Shown here: positions 13,517 to 23,196 of the stretch, piece after piece
How positions within the stretch are numbered: the stretch's first letter is position 1
Layout: each line of letters opens with the position of its first letter
NCBI GenBank assembly: GCA_014896305.1
Contig: JADBKQ010000018.1
Span: 1-37,977 of the forward strand
Length of the DNA: 37,977 nucleotides
Reading direction: 5' to 3'
DNA from: Limnochordaceae bacterium
GTDB lineage: Bacteria > Bacillota > Limnochordia > Limnochordales > DUMU01
Made by a program: the position numbers and the translations under genes
Notes under the pieces: generated by a model
Databases searched by the model: none
What the model saw: only the letters and a program-made list of their open reading frames with translations
Told to the model about the DNA's origin: nothing

Positions 13517-15442
13517 ATGGGCCTTCTGTCCTCCTTCCTTCGTCCTCAGACCGCCGGCCAGGCTCGAGCCTTTGAGCGCGAGGTAGATGACCTGATCGGT
13601 TGCCTCCGCCGGCTGTACGGCGACGAGACGTTTGCTCTTCGCCTCAAACATTTGCGGGCGGCTGAACTGATCCAATCTCCCCGTCTGGAGGACCGGGTTC
13701 TTGCCGTGCAGCGGTTGGTTCACGGGGACTCCTCGTTGGAGACGGCTCCCAGTTGGTGGGAATTGCCACAGGTGCTGCCCCGTCTCCGGCAGCAGGTAGA
13801 GGAGCAGTCCAGACGTCATACGCTCGCCGACGACCAGGCGGAGCGCGAACGGTATGTATCCCCGTTGTGGCACCAGGAACAGCAGCTGCGCGACCGGTAC
13901 CAGGTCCGCCTGTCCCCGCGCGCCACCGAGATGGTGGAACCGAAATGCCTCGACGAGGTCATCGGGCAAACGAGTGCGAAGCGGGCGTTGCTGGCCAAGC
14001 TGGCCAGCCCGTTTCCTCAGCATGTGCTGTTGTACGGGCCTCCGGGCGTAGGCAAGACCACTGTCGCCCGGCTCGTGTTCGAACAGGCCAAGCGGTTGCC
14101 GGGCAGCCCTTTCCGCCCGGATGCGCCTTTCGTGGAGGTTGACGGCAGCAGCCTGCGCTGGGACTACAGGGACTTGGCGGATCCCCTGCTCGGTTCGGTT
14201 CACGACCCAATCTACCAGGGGATACGGCCGGATTTGGGCGCGGCTGGCCTTCCCGATCCTCACCTGGGTCTGGTGACGCAGGCCCATGGTGGGGTTCTCT
14301 TCATCGACGAGATTGGTGACCTTCCTCCCGAGCTCGTGGCCAGGCTGTTGAAGGTCCTGGAGGAAAAGAGGGTTCACTTCCACTCGGCGTACTACGATGC
14401 GGATAACCCTGCCTATCCACCTTCCGTTCGTAGACTGTTCGAGGAAGGTGCTCCCGCTGATTTCGTCCTGATCGGTGCCACGAGCCGAGCTCCGGCAGAG
14501 CTGCCGCCTGCGCTCCGTTCTCGCTGCGCCGAGGTGTTTTTTCAGGCGCTTCTGCCGGAGCAAATCCAGGCGATCGTTCGCCAGTGCACCACGAAACTGC
14601 AGGTGGCGTACGACCCCGCCGTGCCTGAACTGATCAGCCGGCGCACTGCCGACGGGCGTAAGGCGACTCAGATGATATTGGACGCCTATAGCCTGGCATA
14701 TCTGGACAGCGCCCAGTCGCCCTCTGACGCTCAGCACCTGGCGGACGGGAAGCCTTTGCCGCGTGCGGTTGCCCCCGAACGACGCCCGCGCGGGCCGTTG
14801 TGCCTTACCCCGGAAGTGGTGACAGAGGCGATCCAGCTCGGCCGTCTGTCTGTCCCCAGCGGCGGGGAGGTACTGGCAGAACAGCAAGCCGGTCGCATCC
14901 TCGGCCTGGCCGTCTCCGGCTGGACAGGGACGGTGGTCGAAATCGAGGCGGCCGCCTTGCCAGCCCGCTCTGCCGGCCAGGGACAGATGCGCTTCAACGA
15001 GGCAGCGGGCCAGATGGCACGAGACGCCGTGTTCACCAGCCTGACCTTGATCCGCCGGCTCACCGGGATTCACGCGGACGACTGGGACATCCATGTGAAC
15101 ATCCTGGGGGGCGGCCGCGTGGACGGCCCGTCCATCGGTGCTCCTCTGTTTTTGGTTCTTGTCAGCGCTCTCTGGAATTTACCCTTGCGCCAGGACATGG
15201 CGGTGACCGGCGAGATCTCGCTCCTGGGGCGGATTCGTCCTGTCGGTAGCCTCGTGCCCAAGCTGTTGGGGGCCAAACGAGCCGGTATCCGACAGGTGAT
15301 CGTGCCCGCCGCTCAACGGGAAGATGTGCCGGCCGAGCTGTGGGACTCCTCCTGGACTCTCTCGTTCGTGGAGAATGTTGCCGACCTCTGGCAGCTGTGC
15401 TTTCCCGCCATCCCCGTCCCCGCCGGTGCTTTTAATCGGTAG
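13517..15442 (+). CDS. lonC: Lon family ATP-dependent protease LonC
   Basis: A Lon-type protease of the LonC group found in spore formers near rplI and dnaB. From the ATG at 13517 it has about 641 residues. The N-terminal helical part resembles LonC (LIGCLRRLYGDETFALRL, then SPRLEDRVLAVQRLV). The AAA+ domain has Walker A GPPGVGKTT at 174-182 and Walker B VLFIDEIGDL near 262. The protease domain has the catalytic dyad S539 (in DGPSIGAP) and K582 (in VPKLLGAKRAGI), 43 residues apart as in E. coli Lon. The open frame extends to a GTG at 13403, but the added 38 residues are Ala/Ser/Pro-rich and that start has no ribosome binding site. ATG 13517 has GAGGAGG only 3 nt upstream, so the start remains uncertain. 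It is probably cytoplasmic and sporulation-linked. Confidence 0.88.
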   Translation: MGLLSSFLRPQTAGQARAFEREVDDLIGCLRRLYGDETFALRLKHLRAAELIQSPRLEDRVLAVQRLVHGDSSLETAPSWWELPQVLPRLRQQVEEQSRRHTLADDQAERERYVSPLWHQEQQLRDRYQVRLSPRATEMVEPKCLDEVIGQTSAKRALLAKLASPFPQHVLLYGPPGVGKTTVARLVFEQAKRLPGSPFRPDAPFVEVDGSSLRWDYRDLADPLLGSVHDPIYQGIRPDLGAAGLPDPHLGLVTQAHGGVLFIDEIGDLPPELVARLLKVLEEKRVHFHSAYYDADNPAYPPSVRRLFEEGAPADFVLIGATSRAPAELPPALRSRCAEVFFQALLPEQIQAIVRQCTTKLQVAYDPAVPELISRRTADGRKATQMILDAYSLAYLDSAQSPSDAQHLADGKPLPRAVAPERRPRGPLCLTPEVVTEAIQLGRLSVPSGGEVLAEQQAGRILGLAVSGWTGTVVEIEAAALPARSAGQGQMRFNEAAGQMARDAVFTSLTLIRRLTGIHADDWDIHVNILGGGRVDGPSIGAPLFLVLVSALWNLPLRQDMAVTGEISLLGRIRPVGSLVPKLLGAKRAGIRQVIVPAAQREDVPAELWDSSWTLSFVENVADLWQLCFPAIPVPAGAFNR

Positions 15443-15517
15443 GAAATGTGAGCCCCGCCATGGGAGCGGCACACCAGCGTTTGTCGAAGCCTGGCTTTTG
15501 GAGGGATTTGACCCGCG

Positions 15518-16576
15518 ATGATCACTGGTGCTACGCGCGTGCTGGCAGTGATCGGAGACCCGGTAGCCCATTCGCTTTCCCCTGTCTTCCAAAACGCGGC
15601 GCTGCAGGCGATGGGGCTGGGCTGGGTTTATGTTCCGTTTCAGGTACAGCCAGATTGCCTGGCTCAGGCGGTGGTCGGCCTGGGGAGCCTGGGGGTGATC
15701 GGCTGCAATGTGACGATCCCCCACAAAGAGGCGGTCGCAGGCCTGGTGGACGAGATCGACCCGTTTGCCGCCTGGATCGGCGCGGTCAACACCCTGATGT
15801 GGGATAGAGCCTCAGGGCGGGGGCGGCTGCGCGGGTTCAACACCGATGGGCCGGGCTTCCTGGCCGCTCTGCGGGAAGAGACAGGGTACGAGCCGGCGGG
15901 CGGCCGAGCCGTACTCCTGGGAGCAGGGGGAGCGGCCCGCGCCATTGCCGGTCAGCTGGTTTTGGCCGGCGTCCAGAGCCTCACCATCGTGAACCGGACC
16001 CTCCCCCGCGCGCGAGCGCTGGTTGAATGGCTGCGCCAGCCTCTGCCGCCCAACCTCCAGCAGTCTTCGGGGTGTGGCGATCGCCTGCCGGCCCCCACGC
16101 CTTCAGGCCATCTCGCCGCCGGTGTGGGAAGTGAACGCCCCAACTCGAGCTCCAGCTCCGGCCCCGTTCACCTGGAAGCCCTGCCGTGGCCGGAGCAAAG
16201 CCCGCCTGACAGCGCCGGTGCGAGCGCCTGGGCGGCGCTGCAGCAGGCTTTGGCCGAGGCGGACCTCTTGGTGCAGGCTACGGCCTATGGCATGATCCCT
16301 CATACACAACCATGTCCGCCCTTGCCTGCCGCCTGGCTCCATCCCGGGCTGACGGTATATGATATCGTGTATCGGCCTGCTGCCACTGCCCTGGTGGCGG
16401 CAGCCCGCCGAATCCCGGGAGTCAAGGTGGCGAACGGCGAGGGGATGCTGATTCACCAGGGGGCGCTTAGTCTGCGCCTGTGGAGTGGGCGGGAGCCACC
16501 GATCGCGGTGATGCGGCAAGCGTTGCGGCAAGCCTTGGCCAAGCAGGAGCAGGAGGATGTGGCATGCAGGAGATGA
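15518..16576 (+). CDS. aroE: Shikimate dehydrogenase
   Basis: The enzyme reduces 3-dehydroshikimate with NADPH in the chorismate pathway. Visible are the substrate-binding SLSP (S19 and S21), NVTIPHK with catalytic K70, FNTDGPGF with catalytic D110, the NADP-binding GAGGAAR (135-141), VNRT near 158, and the C-terminal GEGMLIHQGALSLRLW. An insertion of about 60 residues, Pro/Ser/Gly-rich (roughly 175-235), sits after the VNRT strand and brings the length to 352, against about 270-290 usually. The start ATG 15518 has GGAGGG about 14 nt upstream, a long spacing. It overlaps ddl by 13 bp. Both aroE and ddl are unusual guests between lonC and dnaB. Confidence 0.94.
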   Translation: MITGATRVLAVIGDPVAHSLSPVFQNAALQAMGLGWVYVPFQVQPDCLAQAVVGLGSLGVIGCNVTIPHKEAVAGLVDEIDPFAAWIGAVNTLMWDRASGRGRLRGFNTDGPGFLAALREETGYEPAGGRAVLLGAGGAARAIAGQLVLAGVQSLTIVNRTLPRARALVEWLRQPLPPNLQQSSGCGDRLPAPTPSGHLAAGVGSERPNSSSSSGPVHLEALPWPEQSPPDSAGASAWAALQQALAEADLLVQATAYGMIPHTQPCPPLPAAWLHPGLTVYDIVYRPAATALVAAARRIPGVKVANGEGMLIHQGALSLRLWSGREPPIAVMRQALRQALAKQEQEDVACRR

Positions 16577-17859
16577 CCGGCAAGGCCGGTAACGGCACGA
16601 ACAAGGGTGACGGCAGAATCCGCCTGGCGCTCATTTACGGCGGTCGTTCCAGTGAACACGAGGTGTCCCTGCAGTCAGCAGCAGCCATCTACAAGGCGCT
16701 CGCCCCCGAGCGCTACCGGGTGATCCCCATTGCCCAGGACCGGGAGGGAGGCTTTTGGACCGGTCCGGCCCTGGCCCGGGCGCTGGCGTCGGCCGCGCCT
16801 CAGCTGCCGCCTCTGGGCGAAGCCCCCCCTCATCATACTTGTGCTGCTCACGAGAATGGCCGCGCCGAGGGTGGGATCGACGGCGCGGTCCACGCCAGTG
16901 ACGACGACAAGAACGCTAGCTGGGCTGTGTATGCCCGCTTCGACCTGCAACATCCTGGCTTTTGGGTGCCGGCGACCCAGACCGATCTGCCCGTCGACAT
17001 GGCTTTTCCCATCGTCCACGGCAGTTTTGGCGAGGATGGAACGTTGCAGGGATTGCTCGAGATGATGGGAATTCCTTATGTCGGGGCCGGGGTGGCCGCC
17101 TCGGCCGTAGGCATGGACAAGTCGCTGATGAAGGCGCTCTTTGCTCGCGCCGGACTTCCAGTTCTACCCTGGGCTACGGTCACCCGCCTGGCCTGGGAGA
17201 AGGATCGTGCGGTGACGGAGAGCCGGATCGTGCGGGAAGTGGGCTTTCCCTGCTTTGTGAAACCGGCGGACCGTGGCTCCAGCGTGGGTGTTCACAAGGT
17301 TAGGCAGGAAGAGGATCTGCCGGACGCGCTGGCCCGCGCCTTCGTTTACAGCGGCAAGGTGGTCGTCGAGCGTTCGGCTGAGCAGTGCGCTGAAGTGGAG
17401 TGTGCCGTGTTAGGCAACGAGAACCCACTCACCTCCGTCGTCGGGGAGATCCGTACCCGGCACGAGTTCTATGACTATGAGGCGAAATATCAGGATGACC
17501 TGTCCGAGCTGATTATCCCAGCCCCGCTTTCTGAACCAGTTGTCCGACGGGTGCAGGAGGTAGCGGCTGCTGCCTTTCGGGTGACGGATTGCGCAGGAAT
17601 GGCCCGGGTCGACTTCTTTGTAGCTCGTGACACCGGCGATGTCTTCCTCAACGAGATCAACACGCTGCCTGGGTTCACCCGTTTTAGCATGTATCCCAAA
17701 TTGTGGGAAGCGACCGGCCTGCCGTTTGGCCGCCTCCTGGATCGGTTGGTGGAGCTGGGACAGCAGGCGTTTGCCGAGAAAAACCGGAATCTCTACCGTT
17801 ACAGCCCCAAAGCAGAGGAGGACGCTGTCCGTACGGTACGCTATGGAGGGAGGAGTTAG
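16564..17859 (+). CDS. ddl: D-alanine--D-alanine ligase
   Basis: Ddl makes the D-Ala-D-Ala dipeptide for peptidoglycan precursors, using ATP. The ATP-grasp features are clear: LIYGGRSSEHEVSL at 23-36, PIVHGSFGEDGTLQGLLEMMGIPYVGAGV in the middle, CFVKPADRGSSVGVHKV, and NEINTLPGFT at about 363-372. An extra segment of about 45 residues, rich in His/Asp/Ala (about 85-130), precedes the HGSFGEDGT block, so at 431 residues it is longer than the usual 310-370. ATG 16564 is chosen because GCAGGAGG lies 7 nt upstream. The open frame begins at 16480 inside aroE, with no supporting signal. It ends 3 nt before the dnaB start. Confidence 0.95.
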   Translation: MQEMTGKAGNGTNKGDGRIRLALIYGGRSSEHEVSLQSAAAIYKALAPERYRVIPIAQDREGGFWTGPALARALASAAPQLPPLGEAPPHHTCAAHENGRAEGGIDGAVHASDDDKNASWAVYARFDLQHPGFWVPATQTDLPVDMAFPIVHGSFGEDGTLQGLLEMMGIPYVGAGVAASAVGMDKSLMKALFARAGLPVLPWATVTRLAWEKDRAVTESRIVREVGFPCFVKPADRGSSVGVHKVRQEEDLPDALARAFVYSGKVVVERSAEQCAEVECAVLGNENPLTSVVGEIRTRHEFYDYEAKYQDDLSELIIPAPLSEPVVRRVQEVAAAAFRVTDCAGMARVDFFVARDTGDVFLNEINTLPGFTRFSMYPKLWEATGLPFGRLLDRLVELGQQAFAEKNRNLYRYSPKAEEDAVRTVRYGGRS

Positions 17860-17862
17860 CGG

Positions 17863-19311
17863 ATGGTGGAGACTCCCACGCTACCACCGTTGCCGGGGGA
17901 GGCGGAGGCCGAGCGGCGGATTCTGGGAATCTTGATCAAGCACCCGGAGCAGGTCGACGTGGTCCTTGAAGCCATCACACCGGAGCACTTCATGGATCCA
18001 GTGCTGCGGCAGATCTTCCAGATCGTCGTTGACTTGTACACCGCTGGCCAGCGAGTCTCCTATACGCAGGTCTATACACAGCTGCGCCTGCGAACGCAGG
18101 TCCCCGAACCAGAGGCGTTGCTGGCGGGGTTGACCGAGTCGTTCATCAGCTTGGGTGAGCTGGTCCCCAGCATGGAAGTCCTGCTGGAAAACAGTGCTCG
18201 CCGTAAGCTACTGGCAGCTGCCCGCGAGATTGCTCGCCTGGCCAGCGAAGGAACGGGGCTTGTCCCGGGCACGGGGGGGCGTCCCGGGGCCGCCATCGCC
18301 GCCTTGCAGGCCAGGGCCCAGCAGCTGATCATGGAGGCCGTTTCGGTCCGGGGCACGGCGCAAGAGGATATCACTGACCTTCTCACTGTTTTGAATCGCT
18401 GTTATGCGAAGCTGGTGGACCGGCGGGAGGGGAAGGCCTCAGCTTATGGCCTGTCTGTCCGCTACCCCTCCGTCGACCTCATGACGACCGGATTGCAGCC
18501 CCGAGACCTCATTGTGCTTGCTGCTCGCCCCAGCATGGGGAAAACCAGTCTGGCGCTGAACTTCGCCGTCAACGTGGCCAAACGGGGCATTCCCGTCTTG
18601 ATCTTCAGCCTGGAAATGGATGCCGAGCAAATCGGTGATCGCCTTGTCGTCAGCGAGCTGTTTGGCCATCGCAAAGATGGCCGACCCCTGGTCACGGCGC
18701 AGGAGTATGCGGGGAAGTTGACGGACGAGCAGTTCGAGATCGTGAAAGGCGCATTCAATGAGCTTTTCCCGCTCCCCATCTACCTGGTGGACCGGCGGGG
18801 GCTTTCTGTCACGGAGATTCGAGCCAAGGCGCGCAAATTCCACGCCGCCCATCCGGACACGGGGTTGATCATCATCGATTATCTCCAATTGATCCGGGCG
18901 GTGGCTGTGCCCGGGCGGACCTGGGCCATGCAAGTCGGGGACATCGTACGGGAGCTGCGAGACATGGCCGGAGAGCTCAATGTTCCTCTGATTTTGCTTT
19001 CTCAGCTCAACCGGGGCGTGGAAGCCCGGGAGGACAAACGCCCGCTCTTGTCGGACCTGCGGGATTCCGGCAACATCGAGGAGTTTGCCGATGTGGTCAT
19101 CATGCTGTACCGTGATGACTACTACAATCCGGAGAAGGCCCGGGAGAATGGTACGGAAGGACAGGTAGAGGTCATCTTTGCCAAGCAGCGCCGCGGGCGC
19201 ACCGGTAAAGTACTCCTGCGGTGGATCCCGGAGTTCACTCGCTTCATTGACGAGGTGCCGGCGCCAGGCGTCGGAGGAGGCGAGGTGACCCATGGACAAG
19301 CAGCCAGTTGA
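17863..19311 (+). CDS. dnaB: Replicative DNA helicase DnaB
   Basis: This is the hexameric helicase that unwinds DNA at the fork (called DnaC in Bacillus). The N-terminal domain begins PPLPGEAEAERRILGILIKHPEQ. The RecA-like domain has Walker A ARPSMGKTS (221-229), Walker B LIIIDYLQLI (about 333-342), the SQLNRGVEAREDKRP segment, the DLRDSGNIEEFADVVIMLYRDDYY block, and KQRRGRTGKVLLRW near the end. No intein is present, although the Walker A site is a frequent intein position. Length 482 is slightly above the usual 440-460. The ATG at 17863 has GGAGGAG about 9 nt upstream. Confidence 0.97.
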   Translation: MVETPTLPPLPGEAEAERRILGILIKHPEQVDVVLEAITPEHFMDPVLRQIFQIVVDLYTAGQRVSYTQVYTQLRLRTQVPEPEALLAGLTESFISLGELVPSMEVLLENSARRKLLAAAREIARLASEGTGLVPGTGGRPGAAIAALQARAQQLIMEAVSVRGTAQEDITDLLTVLNRCYAKLVDRREGKASAYGLSVRYPSVDLMTTGLQPRDLIVLAARPSMGKTSLALNFAVNVAKRGIPVLIFSLEMDAEQIGDRLVVSELFGHRKDGRPLVTAQEYAGKLTDEQFEIVKGAFNELFPLPIYLVDRRGLSVTEIRAKARKFHAAHPDTGLIIIDYLQLIRAVAVPGRTWAMQVGDIVRELRDMAGELNVPLILLSQLNRGVEAREDKRPLLSDLRDSGNIEEFADVVIMLYRDDYYNPEKARENGTEGQVEVIFAKQRRGRTGKVLLRWIPEFTRFIDEVPAPGVGGGEVTHGQAAS

Positions 19312-19606
19312 GGATGTTCAGCAGTTGCGGCGTCTGCGGCGGCAACTAGAGGATGAGGTCGCCAACCGGCAGGAACACCTCCGGCTGCTCTGGATTCGAG
19401 CCTATCGGCGGCTCCTGGATACTCAGGCCATCACCGCTGAACAATTCGCTGCGGTTCTCGACCTGTTGGACCATTGGGAGGAGCTGACCGTACAGGCGCT
19501 GTCGACCCGGCTGCAGCAGATCTTTCCGGGTTGGCAACCGGAGCCGCCCACGGCGGAGTCGGGTTCCTTACCTTCCTCCCCTCCGTCCGCTGCGGGCGGC
19601 CATTAG
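19292..19606 (+). CDS. Small hypothetical protein coupled to dnaB
   Basis: A 104-residue protein I do not recognise. Residues 1-75 are predicted helical and strongly charged, with a heptad-like pattern (QQLRRLRRQLEDEVANRQEHLRLLW, then a second helix DLLDHWEELTVQALSTRLQQIF). The tail is Pro/Ser/Gly-rich. The ATG lies 20 bp inside the dnaB 3' end and has GAGGTGA just upstream, so it could be translated by ribosomes finishing dnaB. It stops 7 bp before the convergent phoU. No regulatory or catalytic motif is visible. A chance open frame is possible, but the start signal and clean protein-like composition make it more likely real. Confidence 0.55.
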   Translation: MDKQPVEDVQQLRRLRRQLEDEVANRQEHLRLLWIRAYRRLLDTQAITAEQFAAVLDLLDHWEELTVQALSTRLQQIFPGWQPEPPTAESGSLPSSPPSAAGGH

Positions 19607-19613
19607 CTTCTCC

Positions 19614-20348
19614 TCACTCCTGAAACTCCTGATCCAAATGAACGGAGTGGTCAGCTTGGAGATGGGCCTGCCGATCCCGGGTGGGTTCTTTATTGAAATG
19701 CACCCGCTGCCCAGTTACCAGGAAGATGACACCTTCTCCGATATTGGTGGCATGGTCGGCGATCCGCTCCAGGTAACGGGCGACGAACAAAAGATTGATG
19801 GCCTGGGTGGCCCGCTGGCGGTCGCCACCTTGCAACACGAACCCCATCAGTTCATCAAATAGCGAGGCATACACCTCGTCGACCGCGTCGTCGGAACGGC
19901 AGACCCTCTCCGCCAACTGCACGTCCTGCCGAACCAGCGCATCCAGGCTGGATTTCACCATATTGGCCACCAGGTCGGCCATCCGGGGGATGTCGATGAG
20001 GGGTTTGATCAGGGGTTCGCGGCCGATCCGGCGGGTGATGAGGGCGATATTCACTGCATGATCACCCATCCGCTCCAGATCGATGATGGCCTTGAGGACC
20101 GTCGCCACGGTCCTCAGATCCCGGGCCAGAGGTTGTTGCAACGCGATCAGCCGCAGAGACTGTTCCTCGATCTCCCGTTCCACCTGGTCGATGAGATCAT
20201 CCGACTCGATGATCCGCTCGGCCTCTTCCAGGTCTTGATACACGAGGGAACGTATAGAACGCCGCATGGCCTCTTCGACCAACCCGCCCATCTTCAGGAT
20301 TTGTTCCTGAAGGGTTCGTAGTTGTTCGTCAAAGCTCTCCCGAGGCAC
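19614..20348 (-). CDS. phoU: Phosphate signalling protein PhoU
   Basis: PhoU is a peripheral cytoplasmic protein that links the PstSCAB transporter to the PhoR kinase and limits phosphate uptake when phosphate is plentiful. Two three-helix repeats with the metal-binding pattern are seen: the first with TVLKAIIDLERMGDHAVNIA (about 86-105), the second with LFVARYLERIADHATNIGEGVIFLVTG (about 190-216). Length 244 is slightly above the usual 215-230 because of a polar tail. The GTG start at 20348 has AAGGAGG about 9 nt upstream. It is not adjacent to the pst genes but about 2.8 kb away, beyond an oppositely oriented membrane protein gene, so it is probably transcribed separately. Confidence 0.95.
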   Translation of the reverse strand: MPRESFDEQLRTLQEQILKMGGLVEEAMRRSIRSLVYQDLEEAERIIESDDLIDQVEREIEEQSLRLIALQQPLARDLRTVATVLKAIIDLERMGDHAVNIALITRRIGREPLIKPLIDIPRMADLVANMVKSSLDALVRQDVQLAERVCRSDDAVDEVYASLFDELMGFVLQGGDRQRATQAINLLFVARYLERIADHATNIGEGVIFLVTGQRVHFNKEPTRDRQAHLQADHSVHLDQEFQE

Positions 20349-20520
20349 GCCAGCTTCCTCCTTTGCTTAACAAGGCATCATATCATGAGGCGGGCCATCC
20401 GTGGAGGGAATCCATCAGAGAAGAACTCAGCCAGCACGATGTAACGGAAACCTTCTCGTCAGGATATGAAATCCCTCCCTGCCCGTGTGATATTCGTGTT
20501 AAACTGCACATACTTCACCC

Positions 20521-23196
20521 ATGACCATGCATCTACAAATCCATCTCGGACGGTGGGGGAGACGTTTCTTCCTTACCTGCGGCCAGCTCTCGCGCCGGCG
20601 TCTTTCCGTGCACTCACACTCAAGGGAAGGCGGGCCACGACGGCGTCATAGGAGGACGTTGGCTGCCACATCCTTGGCAGCGTCCCTGGCCCTTGCCGTT
20701 GTCCCAGCCCTAGGCGTGCTCCTCCCGGCCACCGGGGCAGCCGAGACACCGCCGCTGCCGCCACAGACCGTGCGTCCTGCCTTGCTCTTCCTTTTGCCCG
20801 GGGCAAGCTGGCAGGAGCTGACCCAGCCCTCCGTCCGGGCTGCCTGGCGGTGGCTGGAGTCGCAGGCCACCATTGCCAGCCTCACCACGCGCACCGGCAG
20901 TGGTTATGACGCTACCGCCGCCTACCTGACCATTGGCGCTGGCTCCCGCGCCTACAGGGTACCGGACTCGGCCGGCACGGCCTGGCAAGGAACGGAAGAC
21001 CAGGACGGCTGGCCCGCTATGGTTTGGTATCGCTTGTGGACGGGCTATGACCCGGGATCCGCCCAAATCGTGTACCCGGGCGCAGCGGCTATCGCTAATG
21101 CGCACACCCGGGCGGATCACCCGGTCACCCCCGGCCTTTTGACCGCCGCTCTGGCTCGTCTGGGCATCGCTACCGCAGTGGTAGGCAACGCCGATCTTCC
21201 CGGTGAACCCTGGCGTCCTGTCGCCCTGGTAGGCATGGATGGCCAGGGCCGCGTTCGCCTGGGACGAGTCGATAGCGGCCTGAACCGTCCCGATCCAACG
21301 GCTGCGGGAGGGCTTCACCTCGACCCCGACCTGGTAGGGGCGACGGTGGAGAGAGCGCTCCGAACTGGCTCTACGGGTTGGGTGGTGGTGGAGTGGAGCG
21401 ACCTGGAACGGCTGCAGCGTTCGCGGGATCGCTTCCTCCCCGAGAACCTGACCCGCCTGCGGGAAAAGGAGTTGATTCGAGCCGGGCAGTGGCTGCAGCG
21501 CTGGTGGCCCCGGTTCCAGCAGGCGGCCGGCGGACGGCTGCTGTTGACCGTGACCTCTCCCTATCCCGCCAGCCAGTACGCCGCCGCCGGTGAACTCCTG
21601 ACGCCGCTGCTGGTATACCCCCAGCCGGCCGGTTGGCTTACATCCGCCACCACCCGTTGGCCGGGCGTGGTAGCCAACCTGGACATCGCTCCCTCCTTGT
21701 GGGAGTACATCACGGCAGGGCGCGCCGGTCCCCTCACCGGTTCCATGGGCCGCCCCTGGCGAGTCGTTCCCGTCCCGACAGGAACGACGGCTGAGGCTTC
21801 GCAGGTCTCGCAGGAAACGGCGGCAACGAAGGCTTCGCAGGTCACCCCGGGAGCAACGACGGCTGAAGTTTCGCAAAGCGACCTGTGGCAACGGGCCGCT
21901 GCGTTTGCCCGCTTTGAATCGGCGGTGAGCCGGCTTCGGCCGGTGGTGCTGCGCGGCTATGTTCTCTCTTTGTTGGTCGTCTTTGTGACTGCTATCCTTT
22001 TTTTGATAGAACGGGCGGGCATACCGGTATTCCCATCCGTGAAGAACCGGCCTCATCCGCGCTGGTTGCGGGGATGCCTCAATGGCGCTGTGCTCGCCCT
22101 GGCCTTCGGCCCCATGGCCTTGCTGATCGTGCCACCACTGTATCCCTACGGGTCGACCGTCACGTTCCTGTCTGTCTGGGCGGCCGGTCTGCTCGCTGCC
22201 GCGTCAGTTACGGCAGCGACCCGCTCGACCCTGGGGGGATTGCTCACCATGGCGGGATTGACTACCGCTGCCTTGATGGTGGATACCTGGCTGGGCTCGC
22301 CCTGGATGCGGACGTCACTGCTTGGTTACGACCCGGCTGTGGGCGCCCGGTACTATGGAATCGGCAACGAGTATATGGGGGTACTCGTGGGCGCATCCAC
22401 CTTGCTCTGGACTACTATTCTTGACCTTGTACCCGGGCCTGTGCGCAGAGCCATGGTGGGCGATCCTACTGCGGGCTGGGATCACTGGAAGACCTGGCGC
22501 TGGTGGTGGTGGGCCGGTGAGGCGCTGGCTGTTCTCGTTACCGCTGTGATCGCCTTACCGTTCTGGGGAGCAAACTTCGGGGGTGGACTGACGGCGGCGG
22601 CTGCCGGCATCGTGGCCACGCTGGGAATCCGCGAAGAAAACCGGCGGTGGGAGCGTGGTACCGATCAGCCGGACCCCCTGGTTTCTCCTGGTCCTGTCCC
22701 TACTGCGGACACCGCGTCCCGGCGAGGGTGGGGACTCACCCGCGCCGGCTGGTGGTGGACCGTGCTGGCCATTGCCGCCGTCGTCGTCGTCCTGGCCGTT
22801 GTGGACGCCCTGCGGCCCGAAGAGAGCCGTTCCCACCTGGGGATCCTGGTTCACCAGGTGGGGGAGGGGGGCGGCAGTGCGCTACTTTTACAGACGATCT
22901 ACCGCAAGTTGGCGACCAACCTGAAGATCATGCGCTACAGTATCTGGACCTGGGGATTTGCTTTGGGGTTGGTGGTCTTGTTCCTCTTTTTCCTACGCCC
23001 CAGCCCGGGATTCCGCCGCCTGTTGTCAGGCCGTCCCTACCAGGCCCGTGGTCTGATGGCAGCCACCGTCGCCAGTCTCGTCGGTTTTGCCGTGAACGAC
23101 TCCGGGGTGGTAGCGGCGGCCACATCCTTGATTTTCCCTGCTAGCAGCCTGCTTCTGGTCGCCTTGGGATGCAGCATTAACCAAAACGCCCCGTGA
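20521..23196 (+). CDS. Large membrane protein with phosphatase-like ectodomain
   Basis: I do not know a named function for this 891-residue protein. After a basic N-terminus comes a signal-like hydrophobic stretch (about 46-72). Then follows an extracytoplasmic domain of about 400 residues whose start ([19 protein letters not shown], then [25 protein letters not shown]) resembles the alkaline phosphatase/phosphoglycerate mutase fold. The metal ligands of that superfamily are not clear. A Thr/Ala/Glu/Ser-rich repeat linker lies at about 420-455. The last part has roughly nine or ten membrane spans (from about 480), with a striking [13 protein letters not shown] near 610 and [10 protein letters not shown] near the end. 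No ribosome binding site precedes ATG 20521; TTG 20662, behind AGGAGG, is an alternative that keeps the signal peptide. It runs into pstB2, overlapping by 20 bp. A role in cell-envelope polymers is only a guess. Confidence 0.75.
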   Translation: MTMHLQIHLGRWGRRFFLTCGQLSRRRLSVHSHSREGGPRRRHRRTLAATSLAASLALAVVPALGVLLPATGAAETPPLPPQTVRPALLFLLPGASWQELTQPSVRAAWRWLESQATIASLTTRTGSGYDATAAYLTIGAGSRAYRVPDSAGTAWQGTEDQDGWPAMVWYRLWTGYDPGSAQIVYPGAAAIANAHTRADHPVTPGLLTAALARLGIATAVVGNADLPGEPWRPVALVGMDGQGRVRLGRVDSGLNRPDPTAAGGLHLDPDLVGATVERALRTGSTGWVVVEWSDLERLQRSRDRFLPENLTRLREKELIRAGQWLQRWWPRFQQAAGGRLLLTVTSPYPASQYAAAGELLTPLLVYPQPAGWLTSATTRWPGVVANLDIAPSLWEYITAGRAGPLTGSMGRPWRVVPVPTGTTAEASQVSQETAATKASQVTPGATTAEVSQSDLWQRAAAFARFESAVSRLRPVVLRGYVLSLLVVFVTAILFLIERAGIPVFPSVKNRPHPRWLRGCLNGAVLALAFGPMALLIVPPLYPYGSTVTFLSVWAAGLLAAASVTAATRSTLGGLLTMAGLTTAALMVDTWLGSPWMRTSLLGYDPAVGARYYGIGNEYMGVLVGASTLLWTTILDLVPGPVRRAMVGDPTAGWDHWKTWRWWWWAGEALAVLVTAVIALPFWGANFGGGLTAAAAGIVATLGIREENRRWERGTDQPDPLVSPGPVPTADTASRRGWGLTRAGWWWTVLAIAAVVVVLAVVDALRPEESRSHLGILVHQVGEGGGSALLLQTIYRKLATNLKIMRYSIWTWGFALGLVVLFLFFLRPSPGFRRLLSGRPYQARGLMAATVASLVGFAVNDSGVVAAATSLIFPASSLLLVALGCSINQNAP

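Noticed and set aside
13472-15094. 540-residue minus-strand open frame
   Set aside because: It mirrors lonC, which has both Walker motifs and the Ser-Lys dyad. The antisense translation is Arg/Gln/Leu-rich without motifs.
20710-22056. 448-residue minus-strand open frame
   Set aside because: It is antisense to the large membrane protein, whose frame has a signal peptide and membrane spans. The shadow is Arg/Gly/Pro-rich.
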